Numbered from the stretch's first letter, positions 21,887 to 33,341 are shown. The stretch: DNA of 64,000 nucleotides from Adiantum capillus-veneris (GCA_014529385.2 CM043965.1:63445933-63509932); one strand, 5' to 3'. Numbers and translations are program-made. Notes: generated by a model from the sequence alone, not told the origin.

Positions 21887-23523
21887 TGTAATGGAATTTG
21901 CCTATTCAATTTGAGAGTAGCGGAATTTAATGAGAGTACTTTCAAGAAATGATTTTGTGAGCATAGTGGGTAGACATAATTGAAGATAGCAACATAATTA
22001 TAGCAATTAGTTAACTTGGCATGGACAATACTTTTGCAAGAGAGAGAATTTAGAGAACATGACAACAGTTGAGGACCGGATTTATGTGGAGCCGGTCCCC
22101 CCTCCAATAGGCATTTGTATTATGATTTCTCCCATAAAGAGAGACTTGTTACAATACATTCTTTGTGTTCCTTGTGACCTAGGTGAAGCAATGAAGATGG
22201 AAAGCTTCATGCATCACCATCATAGCATAACCTAAACTTGAAGAAAGCTTTAACTATACCAAGCCTCAGTCCCAAGACCTCAAACACCTTCGAAGGTGGA
22301 GAGAGCTAGCACGGAATGAGGGTAGGGAAGAGGAAGAAGAAACATTTCATACGAGAAAGAGCTAGTTCCTCACTTATCATAACTCTTGTGCTAGCATACA
22401 TAATAGCATAGTAATGAAGAAGAAATAGATGGCAAGCTCAAGCATTGAAGCATGGCTCTTGGATGGATTTGCACTCCATAGCCAAGAGTGTTGGTGTAGG
22501 CTCTCAACCTCTACTTGCTTGGAGAAGGAGAGGGAGTTCTTGCACTTTGCATAGTACACAATGAGAGTGTTTGTGAGTGTGTGTGGATGAGTATACCCCC
22601 TAAGCACCCCCCTAGCTTGCTTGGGTTGACCCCCCCTTGTAGCTCATGCTTGAAGCTCATTGGACCCCTCTAGGCCTAGCCAATCACAAGCAGGAGCCAT
22701 TACAAGCAACATGGGTAGCCTTGGGACAAGTGTCCCCCTTTCCCCTTTGAGAGAGAGGACTTGATAAATGCAAAATCAATTAATTAAATATCCTAAATTA
22801 TCATTGGACCCCTTGGGTGGCCAACCAATAGGTTTCAGGCACACCATGAGGGCAACATGAGGAGGAACTTGACAAGTGTCCTTGCTGCCTCTTCAAGCTA
22901 GGGCTTCCCTTGTGTGTGTGTGTGTGTGTTCTCTCTCATCCCCCCCCCCCCTTGTAGGCTCGCCCCCCTCCTTGTAGGGATATTTTTGAATTTGGATGAG
23001 CAAGCCCCTTAGTCATCAAGCATGACTAAGCACTTGAAATAGGGGGTGTTCCCACAAGCATCTCAGGCAAGCTTCTCAAGGCACTTCAAGCACCTTAATC
23101 ATGCACCAAGTCAAGCACCTCAAGCATGGAGCCAGTCAAGCACCTCAAGCATCTTAATCAAGCACCTCAAGCATGACAAGCACCTCAAGCAGGACAAGCA
23201 CCTCAAGCACGACAAGCACCTTGAGCTTGGGCCGGGTTCCCACCTCAAGCTCAGCCCTAGCTTACCTAAGGTCAAAGGACTTTTACACACATTATTGGAG
23301 GTCTTCAATGAAGCTAACCCTAAGGTCTTATGCTCCATTGGTTAGCCTTGATCTTGATAGACCATCTCCCATTTGGGCCCCTTTACTATTGGCCCAGTGT
23401 TGAGATAGATCTATAAGCACATATCTATATCTTAACACTTGTTCCCATTTATTCTCCCACATTAAGTGATCAATTTAATATGAGAAAATCATTTGGGTTG
23501 GTTAGATATTAGATTTTATGACA
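21887..23523 (-). repeat. 5' LTR of gypsy C (1637 bp)
   Basis: Same ends as the 3' copy. The (TG)n tract is only 19 bp (22911-22929), while the CTCAAGCA repeat has one more unit near 23170-23220. Confidence 0.93.
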
Positions 23524-23528
23524 GTATG

Positions 23529-24613
23529 CTTTTTTGCAGCCATACTTGCAGGAAGAATGCAGATTTTCATTTCCGCAGGTCATTTTTCGAGCTCCGAAAT
23601 AGTGTCTTTTGCATAACTTTTGCATACGGAATGCGATTTATGCAAGGTTAGGATGTAACCTGAGATTTTGGCATGCTCCAAAGGCAATGGTGATGTTCAT
23701 TTGAACTAATTTTTTCCTCTGAAATTTATGTTGCAGCAGCTGTTTATTGTGTGTCGAGGATTCCACACATGGTTTGCTCTCGGATGTGAGAGTGGTATTT
23801 GCTGCAAGTTTCCTCACAGGTGGGAGGATGCAATGTATGCCTTATGTGGTTTGATGCTCAGAGAGACTCATGTGATTGCATTTTGAGCTTGGTAATGTAT
23901 GCCTCGAGCATGTTTTTTGGCAGTCACAGGTAGCGCAGGTATTTGTATACTAGATTTGCAGGTGTTTGCAATGATGTATGCAAAGTGTGGAGATTGGTGC
24001 ATGCATTTGGAGTGCGGTTTGATGCGCTTTGGTTGCTCATGTTTTTGAGCGTGCAGTCACTTTGGTTACTGGTTTTGTAGCCATTTTGCTGATGAAACTC
24101 TGACGAAATTTTCCCAGCAGTTTTATGCACATCGTTGGTGCGATCGAGATTGCGATTGCTTGTAGCACTCAGGATTTGCATGCAGTGTTTTCCCTTTTGG
24201 GTGATGCATCACGAGCGTGTTTCGCTCTGTATTTTTGGTCTTGAGTTGTGAGTGCTCGGCCATTTGGAGCTTCCAATTTTGACTCCCAGCTACATGTTGA
24301 GTATAGTACTCCCACAGGTGTTGAGTCTAGTACATGTTGAGTCTAGTACTCCCACAGGTGTTGCCATTTGCAGTTGCGGACATCTTCTGCAGTGTTTTGG
24401 CTTGCATACCGATTTTGACATGGCATGTATCTTGAGCTTTTGCTTTGTGTATGCCTTTGTGGTATAGTGGCTGGAGTTTACTTGCCATAGTTTGCGATCG
24501 AGCTTAGCTCTCACATTGACAGGTTTTGTCAGTTTGAACACAATTTGGTGTTCTTGTACCCACTCTCGTAGGAGTGAGGAGTTGTATATGCAACACAGCC
24601 TTTAGTGGGAGAA
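23529..24613 (+). other. Internal non-coding DNA of element B with polypurine tract
   Basis: GT-rich sequence without a meaningful ORF. AGTGGGAGAA at 24604-24613, immediately before the 3' LTR, fits a polypurine tract. The other internal piece is 14485-14663, ending with GTATG, which is repeated at 23524-23528 as the TSD of gypsy C. Confidence 0.75.
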
Positions 24614-24831
24614 TGTTAGGTAAAGGCGGTGTGCCTCACCGTGCTTTACCCGTGTCCACCGGCCAGCATCCAGTCGCCCACATTTATCTCCCTATTTTTT
24701 ATACATACAAAGAATAAGGAGCCCTCACTTGGATTCTCACATTGTGCTCATATAGTGAGATTTGGGAGCTCTACGTGTACTCTCTCTCTCTCTCGCCTTC
24801 TCACTCTCCACACATGCACCGCGCACTCACA
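24614..24831 (+). repeat. 3' LTR of element B
   Basis: 218 bp, TGTTAGGTAAAGG…GCACTCACA, partner of 14254-14484. It contains a (CT)n tract that differs in length from the left copy. Confidence 0.88.
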
Positions 24832-24836
24832 TTAGG

Positions 24837-25522
24837 TAATTAATTAATGCAACTAAATTCTCATTGGACCCCTTTGTCTCCTGGCCAATAGGAATCAGGC
24901 AAGCCATTGGGCTGTTGAATGCTCATGGGACCCCTTGGGAGACTGTCCAATAGTCTTCTAGAGAGCTTAATTCTTATTGTTTCTTTTATTAAGTGTTTTT
25001 AAACGAATTGAACTCGATTTACTCTAGCCTAATTCTCATTGGTCCCCCTCCATGGCCATCCAATAGCATTTGAGTGCACCTTGTGGGCAATTGGCCTAGG
25101 GAGCTGACATGTGTCCCTCATTTCCTTTGTGTAAAGGGAGCCTGTGAGTGTGTGTGTGTGTGTGTGTGTTTCTCTCTCATCCCCTACTTACAGGGCTCGC
25201 CCCCTCCTATGTAGGAGCCTTGAAGACTTTTTGGCACACTCACTAAGCATCCAATTTTACTAAGCTTGACAATTGGACACAACCTTTGAATTTTGGGACC
25301 TTAGCATTTTGGAAGTCTTAATGGGTTGAACCTTAGGGTGTTTAAAGCCCATTGTTGCACATTGCTCTTTTGCAGATGGCCCTCCCTTTGGATCCCTATT
25401 GTGGTCGATCTGCCAGCTTAACCAATATTATAGCTTTTTCTCCTCTGGCACTTCCCCATATTAAATGATCAGTTTAACACGAGAAAAGCATTTAGGAGAA
25501 TTAGATATTAGTTATTATAACA
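24837..25522 (-). repeat. 3' LTR of gypsy A, part 2
   Basis: Continues with TAATTAATTAATGCAAC precisely where part 1 stopped, as in the uninterrupted LTR near 32096, and ends ATTATAACA at 25522. The next bases read on the minus strand as a purine-rich tract (CAAGAGAGGTATAA), the expected polypurine tract. Confidence 0.9.
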
Positions 25523-25876
25523 TTATACCTCTCTTGAAATCATAGTCGTCCTTGACTATGGCGTAGAGAAGATAAAGCCTATTCATTAGTCCTTTTTCTA
25601 GCAGGTAGAGGATCCCTATCTTACCCTACGATATCGTTCCAGAATGGATGACTAATCCATTTTGTGCTTGAGAGCCTAAGGCTACCGCAAGCATGTCTGC
25701 ACATTAGTCCTATCAATCTTCCATAGTAGAGTGACAAGCTCTACTTGGTGTTTGGGAGACGTCATCTACGCAAACTTGATTCTAAGCATGCATACTACTT
25801 CACATTGTGCATAATAAAGAAAAAGAGATTCTTATAAGACAAAAACTTTGTTCATTTTAAACATTTGTACATTTGC

Positions 25877-27490
25877 TTACTCTAGGGAAGCATTGTAAGC
25901 ATTGACAAGGTTTAGGTTATCCTTTAATTGTATGCCTTGCATCCATCTAGCATCTTCAAAAGGATAATTCTTAATAAGATACCGTTGGATAGTCTTACCG
26001 CCTCTTAATACCTTGTCTTCATGTCGGAGAATGGACTCGGGCTGCAACACCTTTTCTTGGTCCTTGATCTTTGGTGGGTCTTCAATAGTTGGTTCTTGAG
26101 GTGGCTCTCCTTTGTAAGGCTTTAGTAGGCTCACATGAAAAGCATTGTGTATGAGCCAATGACTGGGAAACTTCAGTTGATAGGCCATTTCATTGATTGG
26201 TCTAAGAATTTGGAAAGGACCATAGTACCTTTTTGTTAACTTAGCATAGTACTTTTGGTGTCCTGTAGGATTCTTGCTCGTCGTGTGCCTTAATCGAGCC
26301 TTGGGAAATTTAAGTAAGACCCAATCATTTTCTTTAAAGGCATGGGCTCTTCTATGCTTATCAACAGCCTTTTGCCTTTGCTGTGAGATAGAGATAGTAT
26401 CCTTAATCTTTTGGAAAGATTCTTGTAGGTCTCGGCTATACTCATCTGCAGTGAAGATCTTCCCGTGTACCTTAAGTAGCAGGGGACTTTTGGATCTTCC
26501 CTCAATGACCTCGAAAGGTGCTTTTCCCATGGAAGTATGTACAGTGTTATTGTAGGCATACTCCACTAAAGGTAAGTACTTCTCCCATTGGGACCTTTGA
26601 TCTACTTCCGTTACATAGGCTTTTTGTAGATCAAGAATTGTTAGGTTAGCTATTTCACTTTGGCCATCTGTTTGCGGATGATAGACTGAAGAGAAGTTTA
26701 GCCTTGTCCCTAAATTGTCAAAGAGACCCTTCCAGAAATTACTGGTCATTCTAGGATCTCTATCCGACACTATAGACATTGGCAAGCCATGGTACTTGAA
26801 GATTTGTGAAATGAAGAGGGTTGCCATTTTATGGGCTTTGATAGTCTTTTTGATAGGTATAAAATGAGCTTGTTTGCTAAACCTGTCTACTATCGTCCAT
26901 ATTCCCGTATTCCCATGGATAGACTTAGGCAATCCAAAGATAAAATCCATGGATATTCTCTCCCATGGTGAATTAGGGATTGGCAATGGTTGAAGCAATC
27001 GAGGTTGCTTCCCTCTATCAAACTTTGTCTTTTGCCATACCACACATTTAAAAACATACTCTTGTATGTTTGCTTTCATGGTAGGCCAATAGAAATATGT
27101 TTCAATCCCTTTTAGGGTAGACTGAATCCCTCTATGCCCCGCATAAGGAGGAGAATGAGATTCATGCATTACTTTCTCATGTAGTGAGTTGGTAACGCAT
27201 AGTCTATTGCCATAGAGAAGATAACCATCTTGTAAAGTAAATGGTTCCTCTTTCTTCCCTAATGCAAGGGCTGAAATCACATCTCTAAAATTGGGATCAA
27301 TAGCATACTCATCTATCATAGAAGATAGATCATTGTGAGTTGCTATAAAACCCGCATTCACTCTCGGCCGTCTTGAGAGTGCATCGGCTACTTGATTATG
27401 CTTGACAACAATGTGAGCAATATGAAAATGAAATTGCAAAAGAAAATTTTCCCACCTCATTTGTTTGTCAGAGAGCTTGGACTGCGTCAT
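25877..27490 (-). pseudogene. RNase H tail, integrase and chromodomain of gypsy A
   Basis: A 537-codon open stretch opens with the RNase H tail ('VVKHNQVADALSRRPRVN'). Integrase follows: the zinc-binding H-H-C-C region reads 'GHRGIQSTLKGIETYFYWPTM' but ends 'KCVVWQKTK', so the second cysteine of the pair is tryptophan, whereas element C keeps CVVCQ. The DDE core shows 'SMDFIFGLPKS', 'IVSDRDPRMTSNFWKG' and 'HPQTDGQSEIANL'. The C-terminus has a chromodomain-like segment (…HEDKVLRGGKTIQRYLI…), which makes the element a chromovirus; this segment has lost several residues compared with C. The first ATG here is internal to the polyprotein. Confidence 0.85.
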
Positions 27491-27762
27491 GAAGTACTTA
27501 AGGCTTTGGTGATCCGTTCACAGAATGAAAGGAGTCCCCAATAAGTAGTGCGTCCATGAGTCTAAGGCATGTAGAACTGCGAGGAGTTCCTTTTCATATA
27601 TGCCTAGAGCTTGCTCAACAGGGTTGAGCCTTCAACTTTCATAGGCTATGGCGTGCCCTTCATGGAGCAAAACAGCTCCAAGGCAATCACCACAAGTGTC
27701 ACATTGGACCTCAAATGGCTTTGAGAGACCGATAGTGTAAGGACAAGCTGAGAGATAAGCTT

Positions 27763-28541
27763 TTATTTAAGCTTTTCAAAAGCATTGTTCTCCTTGGCAG
27801 TCCATGTATACCTAGCGTTCTTCTTTGTTAGGTCATGTAATGGTCCTGCTATTAGTGAGAACTTTTCTATGAAGCGTCTATAGTATGCACACATACCTAT
27901 AAAGCTTCTTAGTTCATGAAGATTCCTTGGATTAGGCCATCCTTTTATTACCTCTAACTTTGATGGATCCATTTGGATGCCATCTTGAGAGATAATGTGA
28001 CCTAACTACTGAATCTCTTGTAAGAAAAACTCACTTTTCTTTCGATTAATATAAAGTTTATTCTCTCAGAGAACTTGAAATATTACCTGGAGGTGTTGCT
28101 TGTGTTCATCTAGTGAATTAGAATAGATGATGATATCATCAAAGAACACTCCGCTCGGTGAGGCCTGAATAGTTTCTCCATCAAGCGGTTGAATGTGGCC
28201 GGTGCATTGGTCAAGCCAAAAGGCATGACTATGCATTCGTAAAGACCAAAAGTAGTGCGAAATGTGGTCTTTACAATGTCTTGATCAACTATCCTTATTT
28301 GGTGGTAGCCACTTTTTAGGTCAATTCTACTAAAGTAGGTCGACCCTTGTAGCTTATCAAATAGGTCTTCTACCCGTGGAACGGGAAACTTATTTTTGAT
28401 AGTGATCCTATTTAGTGCTCTATAGTCGACACACATACGATATGTGCCGTCCTTCTTTTGCACTAATAACATGGGTGAGCAAAATGGAGATGAGCTAGGC
28501 CTAACCATGCCCTTCTCAACTAACTCATGCACTTGCTGCAT
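27763..28541 (-). pseudogene. Reverse transcriptase of gypsy A
   Basis: At 28541-28110 RT reads 'KKDGTYRMCVDYRALNRITIK', 'YFSRIDLKSGYHQIRI' and 'MPFGLTNAPATFNRLMEKLF'. The catalytic FDD block near 28140 is damaged by a small deletion that replaces its start. The thumb/connection at 27972-27763 reads 'PSKLEVIKGWPNPRNLHELRSF' in another frame. The RNase H between here and 27490 is recognisable ('CDTCGDCLGAVLL'-like, minus strand) but has stops. Confidence 0.8.
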
Positions 28542-28758
28542 AATCTCCTTTTGTTGAGCTTGAGAAACTCTATAAGGAGGTTTATTAGGCGGTGAACTTG
28601 CTGGAAGAAGTTCAATTGCATGGTCATCATTGCCTCGTTTAGGAGGTAGTTCACAAGGGATGCCGTCAATAAAGATATTGAAACCCCTTGAGAAAATTGG
28701 ATAACTCTAATTCCTTGTGATTGTTTATATTTTCTTTTGCTAAAGTATTAGGTTCATT

Positions 28759-29271
28759 TTAAGAATCTTTAACAAAAATCATGTACACGGAAATAGAGCT
28801 ATTTATTGACTTATTGAAAGCTTGCGTATGTACAATGGGTATGGTGTTACCCATTTCCTTAGCATCTATGTACATATATTTTTCCCTGAACCTAAAGTAG
28901 ATTTTCCTTTCAGGGAATTTAACATTGGCAGCCATACAATCAAACCATGGTGCCCTAGGATTACATCCTCGTGCTTGAGAGGAGAGATAAAGAAGTCCTC
29001 TTTGTCGACATAGCTTTGGACATGGAGCCTCAATTTCCGGATTAAGGGAGTGACTGAAGCTTCTTGCCCCTTGAAAGCACCATATGTGGGGTAGGACATC
29101 TCCCATCTCATAGGCTTGGATGCCTAGCTTGGTGTCCAACTCTATGGATATGAAATTGTGAGTAGAACCAGGGTCAAAGAGAATAAAAGCATCATGTTCT
29201 CTTACCTTTCCCCAAGCATGGCATAGAGGATATCCTTTGTGGTGAGCTTCCTCTTCTTGGATTTCGACCAA
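28759..29271 (-). pseudogene. Protease of gypsy A
   Basis: The aspartic protease motif reads 'FILFDPGSTHNFISIEL', the same DPGST form seen in element C, followed by 'TKLGIQAYEMGD'. A frameshift in the middle moves the next segment ('GQEASVTPLIRKLRLHVQSYV') to another frame. In element C this region joins gag and RT in one polyprotein; here it is broken. Confidence 0.75.
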
Positions 29272-30806
29272 GGTAGCCTAGGAGGCTCATGGTGGGTGTT
29301 CTTTTGGGGGCAAGCTCGGTATGCATGCCCTTGCTTGCCGCATTTTAAACAACGGTTATCCTTGCGATAACGCTCAAGCTCTTCAGGAGAGAGTTTGTTT
29401 TTGCCTTTGTAAACTCCGTTATCCTTAGATTTGTTGTTATTGGAATTGCCCTTAGGAGACTTTTGGACATTGTCCTTCCCCGTAGGCTCATTGGAACCCT
29501 TGTTTTCCATGGGCTTAGGATTTCTGTTAGCTCTTGTTTGGAAATTGATTTGTGAAGCCACCATAGTATGGTATATGACCGCAGATATGGTGCATGGCCT
29601 TTGGGAGTTAACATACTCCGCCATTTCTTCAGTTGAGCCCGCACAAAATTGTTGTTTTTGCTCTCCAAAATCCATCTTTTTGCAGACAATGGCTTTGAGA
29701 TGTAAGTCCCAAAACTTGTCTACATATTTGTGAATGGATTCGTAGGGAGAGAGCTTTAAACTTCGCCATTCGGTGAGTACTTTGTCTTTGGGATCGATGG
29801 CCAAAAATTGCTTCATAATGGAAGCTCTTAAAGCTTTCCATGTTCGTGGAGCTTCATCGTTGGCCCGTAGGCTAGACCACCATTGCCAGGCGGACTTTTA
29901 AAAGTGCATGGCTACATGGTGTAACTTAGAGGACTCCGTGAAGCCCTCATCTCCAAACGCTGCATCGAATTGTTGGATAAAGGCCAAGACTTTGTCCGTA
30001 GCACCAAAGGTGCCATCATAGGTAAGGAAAGAGATGCTCTTTCCTCCCTCTTTGAACTGCTTGAGCTTGGACGACCTCTTCCACGCGGCATAGGATTTCC
30101 TATGGCCTCTTCTTTTTGATGGTTCAAAGGTTGCACCATCGCTTTCTTCAGAAGATGAAGAATTTGAGGAAGATGGAGAAGAGGGTGACCTCTTTCTCGC
30201 CTTTTTCTTGCCTTGACCCTCTTTGTCTGCACCATCACTTTCTTCATAAGAGGAAGAGAATGAAGAAGATGGAGAAGAGGGTGACGTCTTTCTCGCCTTT
30301 TTCTCCTCTTGCTTTTTGTCATCCCTCTTTGAATTATGGTGTGGAGAAGTGTGCGACGGTCTTCTTCGTTTAGGAGGTGATGGAGAGCATTTTGCCCGCT
30401 GTCTTCATGGAGCCATCTCCGTCGATGTGGGAGAAGACTCACTTCTTTCTCGTTCCTTTGGTGGGGGCTCTTGAGTTCTCCATTGAGAATAAGATGCATC
30501 ATCAAGAAGCAAAATTTTGAGCCCTTCGTATGGATCCTCTTCTTCTTCCCGAATCGGAGAGAGGCCTCTTTTGAAAGTCTTGCAAGGAGGCTTCCTAGGT
30601 ACTCTCTCGTCTTGGTGGGGAGTTTGGAGAATCCCATGAGCACAAAGCTGTCGTTGCACTTTACTTTGGAGGAATGGATTGCCCATGGCTTGTTGAAGCC
30701 TAGAAACAAGGTAGTTAACAAGCATAGGGGCATCATTAGTAGCCTGCTCATTAGCAAAATCAAAGCTATCAACTTTAATTTCACTCTCTTTACTATTGTC
30801 AGTCAT
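29202..30806 (-). pseudogene. Gag of gypsy A
   Basis: The ATG at 30806 opens 'MTDNSKESEIKVDSFDFANE', which parallels the gag start of element C. The reading frame shifts around 30405-29912: a Ser/Lys/Arg-rich linker and the front of the gag domain are read in other frames. It reopens at 29816-29202 with 'KQFLAIDPKDKVLTEWRSLKL' and the zinc knuckle 'CLKCGKQGHAYRAC' (CCHC intact). Gag would form the virus-like particle. Comparison with C shows multiple small indels, so no full-length product is expected. Confidence 0.8.
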
Positions 30807-31189
30807 TCTAACAACTTTTAGGTGTAAACTTTGTTAGGTGTACTTTGGCAGTTTAAGCCCTAGTTGCTACTCCTCTTTACCCCTTTAGAAAAGCACTCAA
30901 GCTACTGTACCCGTGGCTCGAATATCATTAATTGCAAGGAATAGAAGAGAGGGTCGTTCAACACCAAAAAAGTACCAGATCCTGTCAAGCTTCTAATAGC
31001 TCAATAGTAGTTAAGGTGTAGGCAAGCCCCGTAGGACTCCACTATTAAGACCATAGCTCTCGACGGTGATGCCCCGTTATCTGCACAAAGGCAGGCGCAC
31101 TGCATGGATGAAAAATCCCTATTCTACTTACTCAACTGCAATTAATGATACCAACCATTTATAGCTAGCTTGAGGACCTCCCTTCTTGT

Positions 31190-31201
31190 GCTCTGATACC
31201 A
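31190..31201 (-). other. Primer binding site of gypsy A
   Basis: The minus strand reads TGGTATCAGAGC next to the LTR end, matching the initiator methionine tRNA 3' end. Confidence 0.85.
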
Positions 31202-31202
31202 A

Positions 31203-32798
31203 TGTAACATTTAATGGCCTAGTAACTTGTGTGTAGCGGAAAATAGCATGAACATGGTGAGCATTTCTTTAGAATAGATTTGTAATGAGCATAACAAGAG
31301 TGCTTGGGTGGAGAGAGCAATAAAAAGCATAACACCTAGTTAGATAGACATGAACAATACTTCAAAAGAGAGAGAAATTAAGCTATTGACAACAGTTGAG
31401 GACCGGATTTACATGGAGCCGGTCCCCCCTCCAAAACACTTTGTATTATATGTTTCCCCCATCAAGGAAGACATTTTACAATACAATTCTTTGTGTTCCT
31501 TCAATAACTTGCTAGTGCAATGAAGATGGAAGCTTCAAGCACTAAGCAAACACTTATAAAACACAACATCAATTCCCTCACGGTCTTAGACCCAAGACCT
31601 CACACACCTTCGAAGATGGTGAGAGCTAGCAAGGTATGAAAGTAGATTGAGAGGAAGAAGGAGTAGTCTTACGAGAAAGAAGTACATCTCCTCACATAAT
31701 TACTCATATTAGCATAGCATAGCTTAGTAATTAGCATGGTAGAGAAGATGAGCATGCATTGAATCTTGGCTCTTGGTTGGATTTGCATCACAAAGCCAAG
31801 AGTTGTTGGTGTAGGCCTCCCTTCTCACAAGCTTGGAGTAGGTGTTGAGCTTTCCATTAAAGCTTGAGAAGGAGAGAGAGAGAGTCTTCTTGCTTCACAC
31901 ATGAGCTAGTGTGAGTGTATGTGGAATAATGCCTTTGAAAAATCATCCCCCTCTCTCTCTTGGTCGACCCCTCTTGCTAAATCCTCTTGCTGGCACCTCA
32001 CTGGACCTCTCCAGGCTTAGCCAATAGCATTTAAGAAGCATAAGTGATAGCCTTCTGACATGTATCCCCCTTTCCCCTTTTGTGAGAGCTTTAGGTAATT
32101 AATTAATGCAACTAAACTCTCATTCGGCCCCTTTGTCTCCTGGCCAATAGGAATCAGGCTAGCCATTGGGCTGCTGAATGCTCATTCGACCCCTTGGGAG
32201 ACTGTCCAATAGTCTTCTAGAGAGCTTAATTCTTATCGGTTCTTTTATTAAGTGTTTTTAAATGAATTAAACTAGATTTACTCTAGCCTACTTCTCATTG
32301 GTCCACCTCCATGGCCATCCAATAGGATTTGAGTGCACCTTGTGGGCAATTGGCCTAGGGAGCTGACATGTGTCCCTCATTTCCATTGTGTAGAGGGAGC
32401 TTGCGAGTGTGTGTGTGTGTGTGTGTTTCTCTCTCATCCCCTACTTACAGGGCTTGCCCTCTCCTATGTAGGAGCCTTGAAGACTTTTTGGCACACCCAC
32501 TAAGCATCCAATTTTACTAAGCTTGACCATTGGACACAATCTTTGAATTTTGGAACCTTAGCATTTTGTAAGTCTTAATGGGCTGAACCTTAGGGTCTTT
32601 AAAGCCCATTGTACATTGCTCTTTTGCAGATGGCCCCCCCTTTGAATCCCTATTTTACCTCCTTTGGATCCCTAATGTGGCCGGTTTGCCAGCTTAAGCA
32701 ATATTCTAGCTTTTTCTCCCTTGGCATTTCCCCATATTAAATGATCAGTTTAACATGAGAAAATCATTTAGGAGAATTAGATATTAGTTATTATGACA
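31203..32798 (-). repeat. 5' LTR of gypsy A (1596 bp)
   Basis: Complete LTR from TGTAACATTT to TTATGACA on the plus strand. It matches 13370-14253 plus 24837-25522 almost throughout. It contains a (TG)n tract near 32410 and the conserved block 31388-31434 that is shared with the LTRs of C and with the solo LTR. Confidence 0.92.
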
Positions 32799-33262
32799 AC
32801 ATAGGCAAATTCACAATGATATTAGTAGTCAAGGGATGTCGAAAAAAATGTAGTGCTTGGCACTACCGTGATCGACATATATATATGCCCAAGTGTGGTG
32901 CACTTCAGAAATCATGAAAAGTGATTGAGGAGCTTCCTCTCAAGAATCTCAACTCTTGGAATACACTGATTGTGGGATATGCCCATAGGGGCAGGGCAAG
33001 GAAGCGAGGAGGAAGCTCTAGGATATTTTCAATGGATGCAAGCAACGGCATCTCTCCAGATGAAGCCACACATGTTTTCCCCTTGAAGGCATGTGTTACT
33101 ATGCAAGACACTGATATGTGCACAAGACTTCACAATGACGTTGTTAATTAGGGGCTGTTGAGAAAAAACATCGTGCTCGGCAATGCCTTGGGGCTATGCT
33201 CAACAAGGAAAGGGCCACAAAGTTCTGGAGTGTTTTTAGCGGATGCGCAGTGAGGGGTATGC
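32799..33262 (+). pseudogene. PPR array, continuation after gypsy A
   Basis: Starts at the second ACATA copy and reads on in the PPR pattern: GGCAAATTCACAATGATATT corresponds to '…GKxIHNDI', followed by '…VIDIY…AKCGALQKS'-like wording, 'SWNTLIVGYAHRGRARK' (about 32950) and 'ISPDEATHVFPLKACVTMQD'. The frame is broken in several places. It ends where a (TC)n microsatellite begins. Together with 11183-13364 it was one array. Confidence 0.8.
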
Positions 33263-33270
33263 TTACATCA

Positions 33271-33275
33271 GGTAT

Positions 33276-33338
<63 letters not shown>
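33271..33338 (+). repeat. (TC)n microsatellite
   Basis: About 68 bp of uninterrupted TC dinucleotides at the end of the PPR pseudogene. Confidence 0.95.

Positions 33339-33341
<3 letters not shown>

Larger units (their letters stand above)
14664..23523 (-). mobile_element. Ty3/gypsy chromovirus C, nearly complete (8.86 kb)
   Basis: TSD GTATG (14659-14663, 23524-23528) flanks TGTAATGG…TTATGACA. On the minus strand it has 5' LTR 23523-21887, primer site, gag-PR-RT in one 874-codon frame, RT/RNase H, integrase with chromodomain, a purine-rich tract and 3' LTR 16327-14664. The LTRs are almost identical over the parts compared, apart from a (TG)n tract and a repeat of about 18 bp. It is the best preserved element and the innermost of the nest. 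Two small frame errors in pol interrupt it. Confidence 0.95.
14254..24831 (+). mobile_element. Non-autonomous LTR element B (TRIM-like), inserted in the gypsy A LTR
   Basis: It starts TGATAGG and ends CTCACA, flanked by TSD TTAGG (14249-14253, 24832-24836). The empty site is preserved in the other A LTR near 32090, which proves the insertion. Short LTRs (231 and 218 bp), a primer site TGGTATCAAAGC and a purine tract just before the 3' LTR define a plus-strand retroelement. Without the nested gypsy C it is only about 1.7 kb, with about 1.26 kb of internal DNA and no ORF resembling gag or pol. It must have used enzymes from another element. The internal part has a short direct repeat at about 24297-24363. 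Confidence 0.9.
13370..32798 (-). mobile_element. Ty3/gypsy chromovirus A, host of nested insertions
   Basis: It is flanked by TSD ACATA (13365-13369 and 32799-32803), and the plus-strand ends are TGTAAC…GACA. The element reads on the minus strand: 5' LTR 32798-31203, primer site 31201-31190, gag, protease, RT, RNase H, integrase, then the 3' LTR 25522-13370, which is split by element B. Without B the element is about 8.85 kb. It sits inside the PPR pseudogene, and removing it with one TSD restores the PPR wording. LTR copies differ by about 4-5 % in the parts I compared. All gag and pol frames are broken. Confidence 0.93.
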
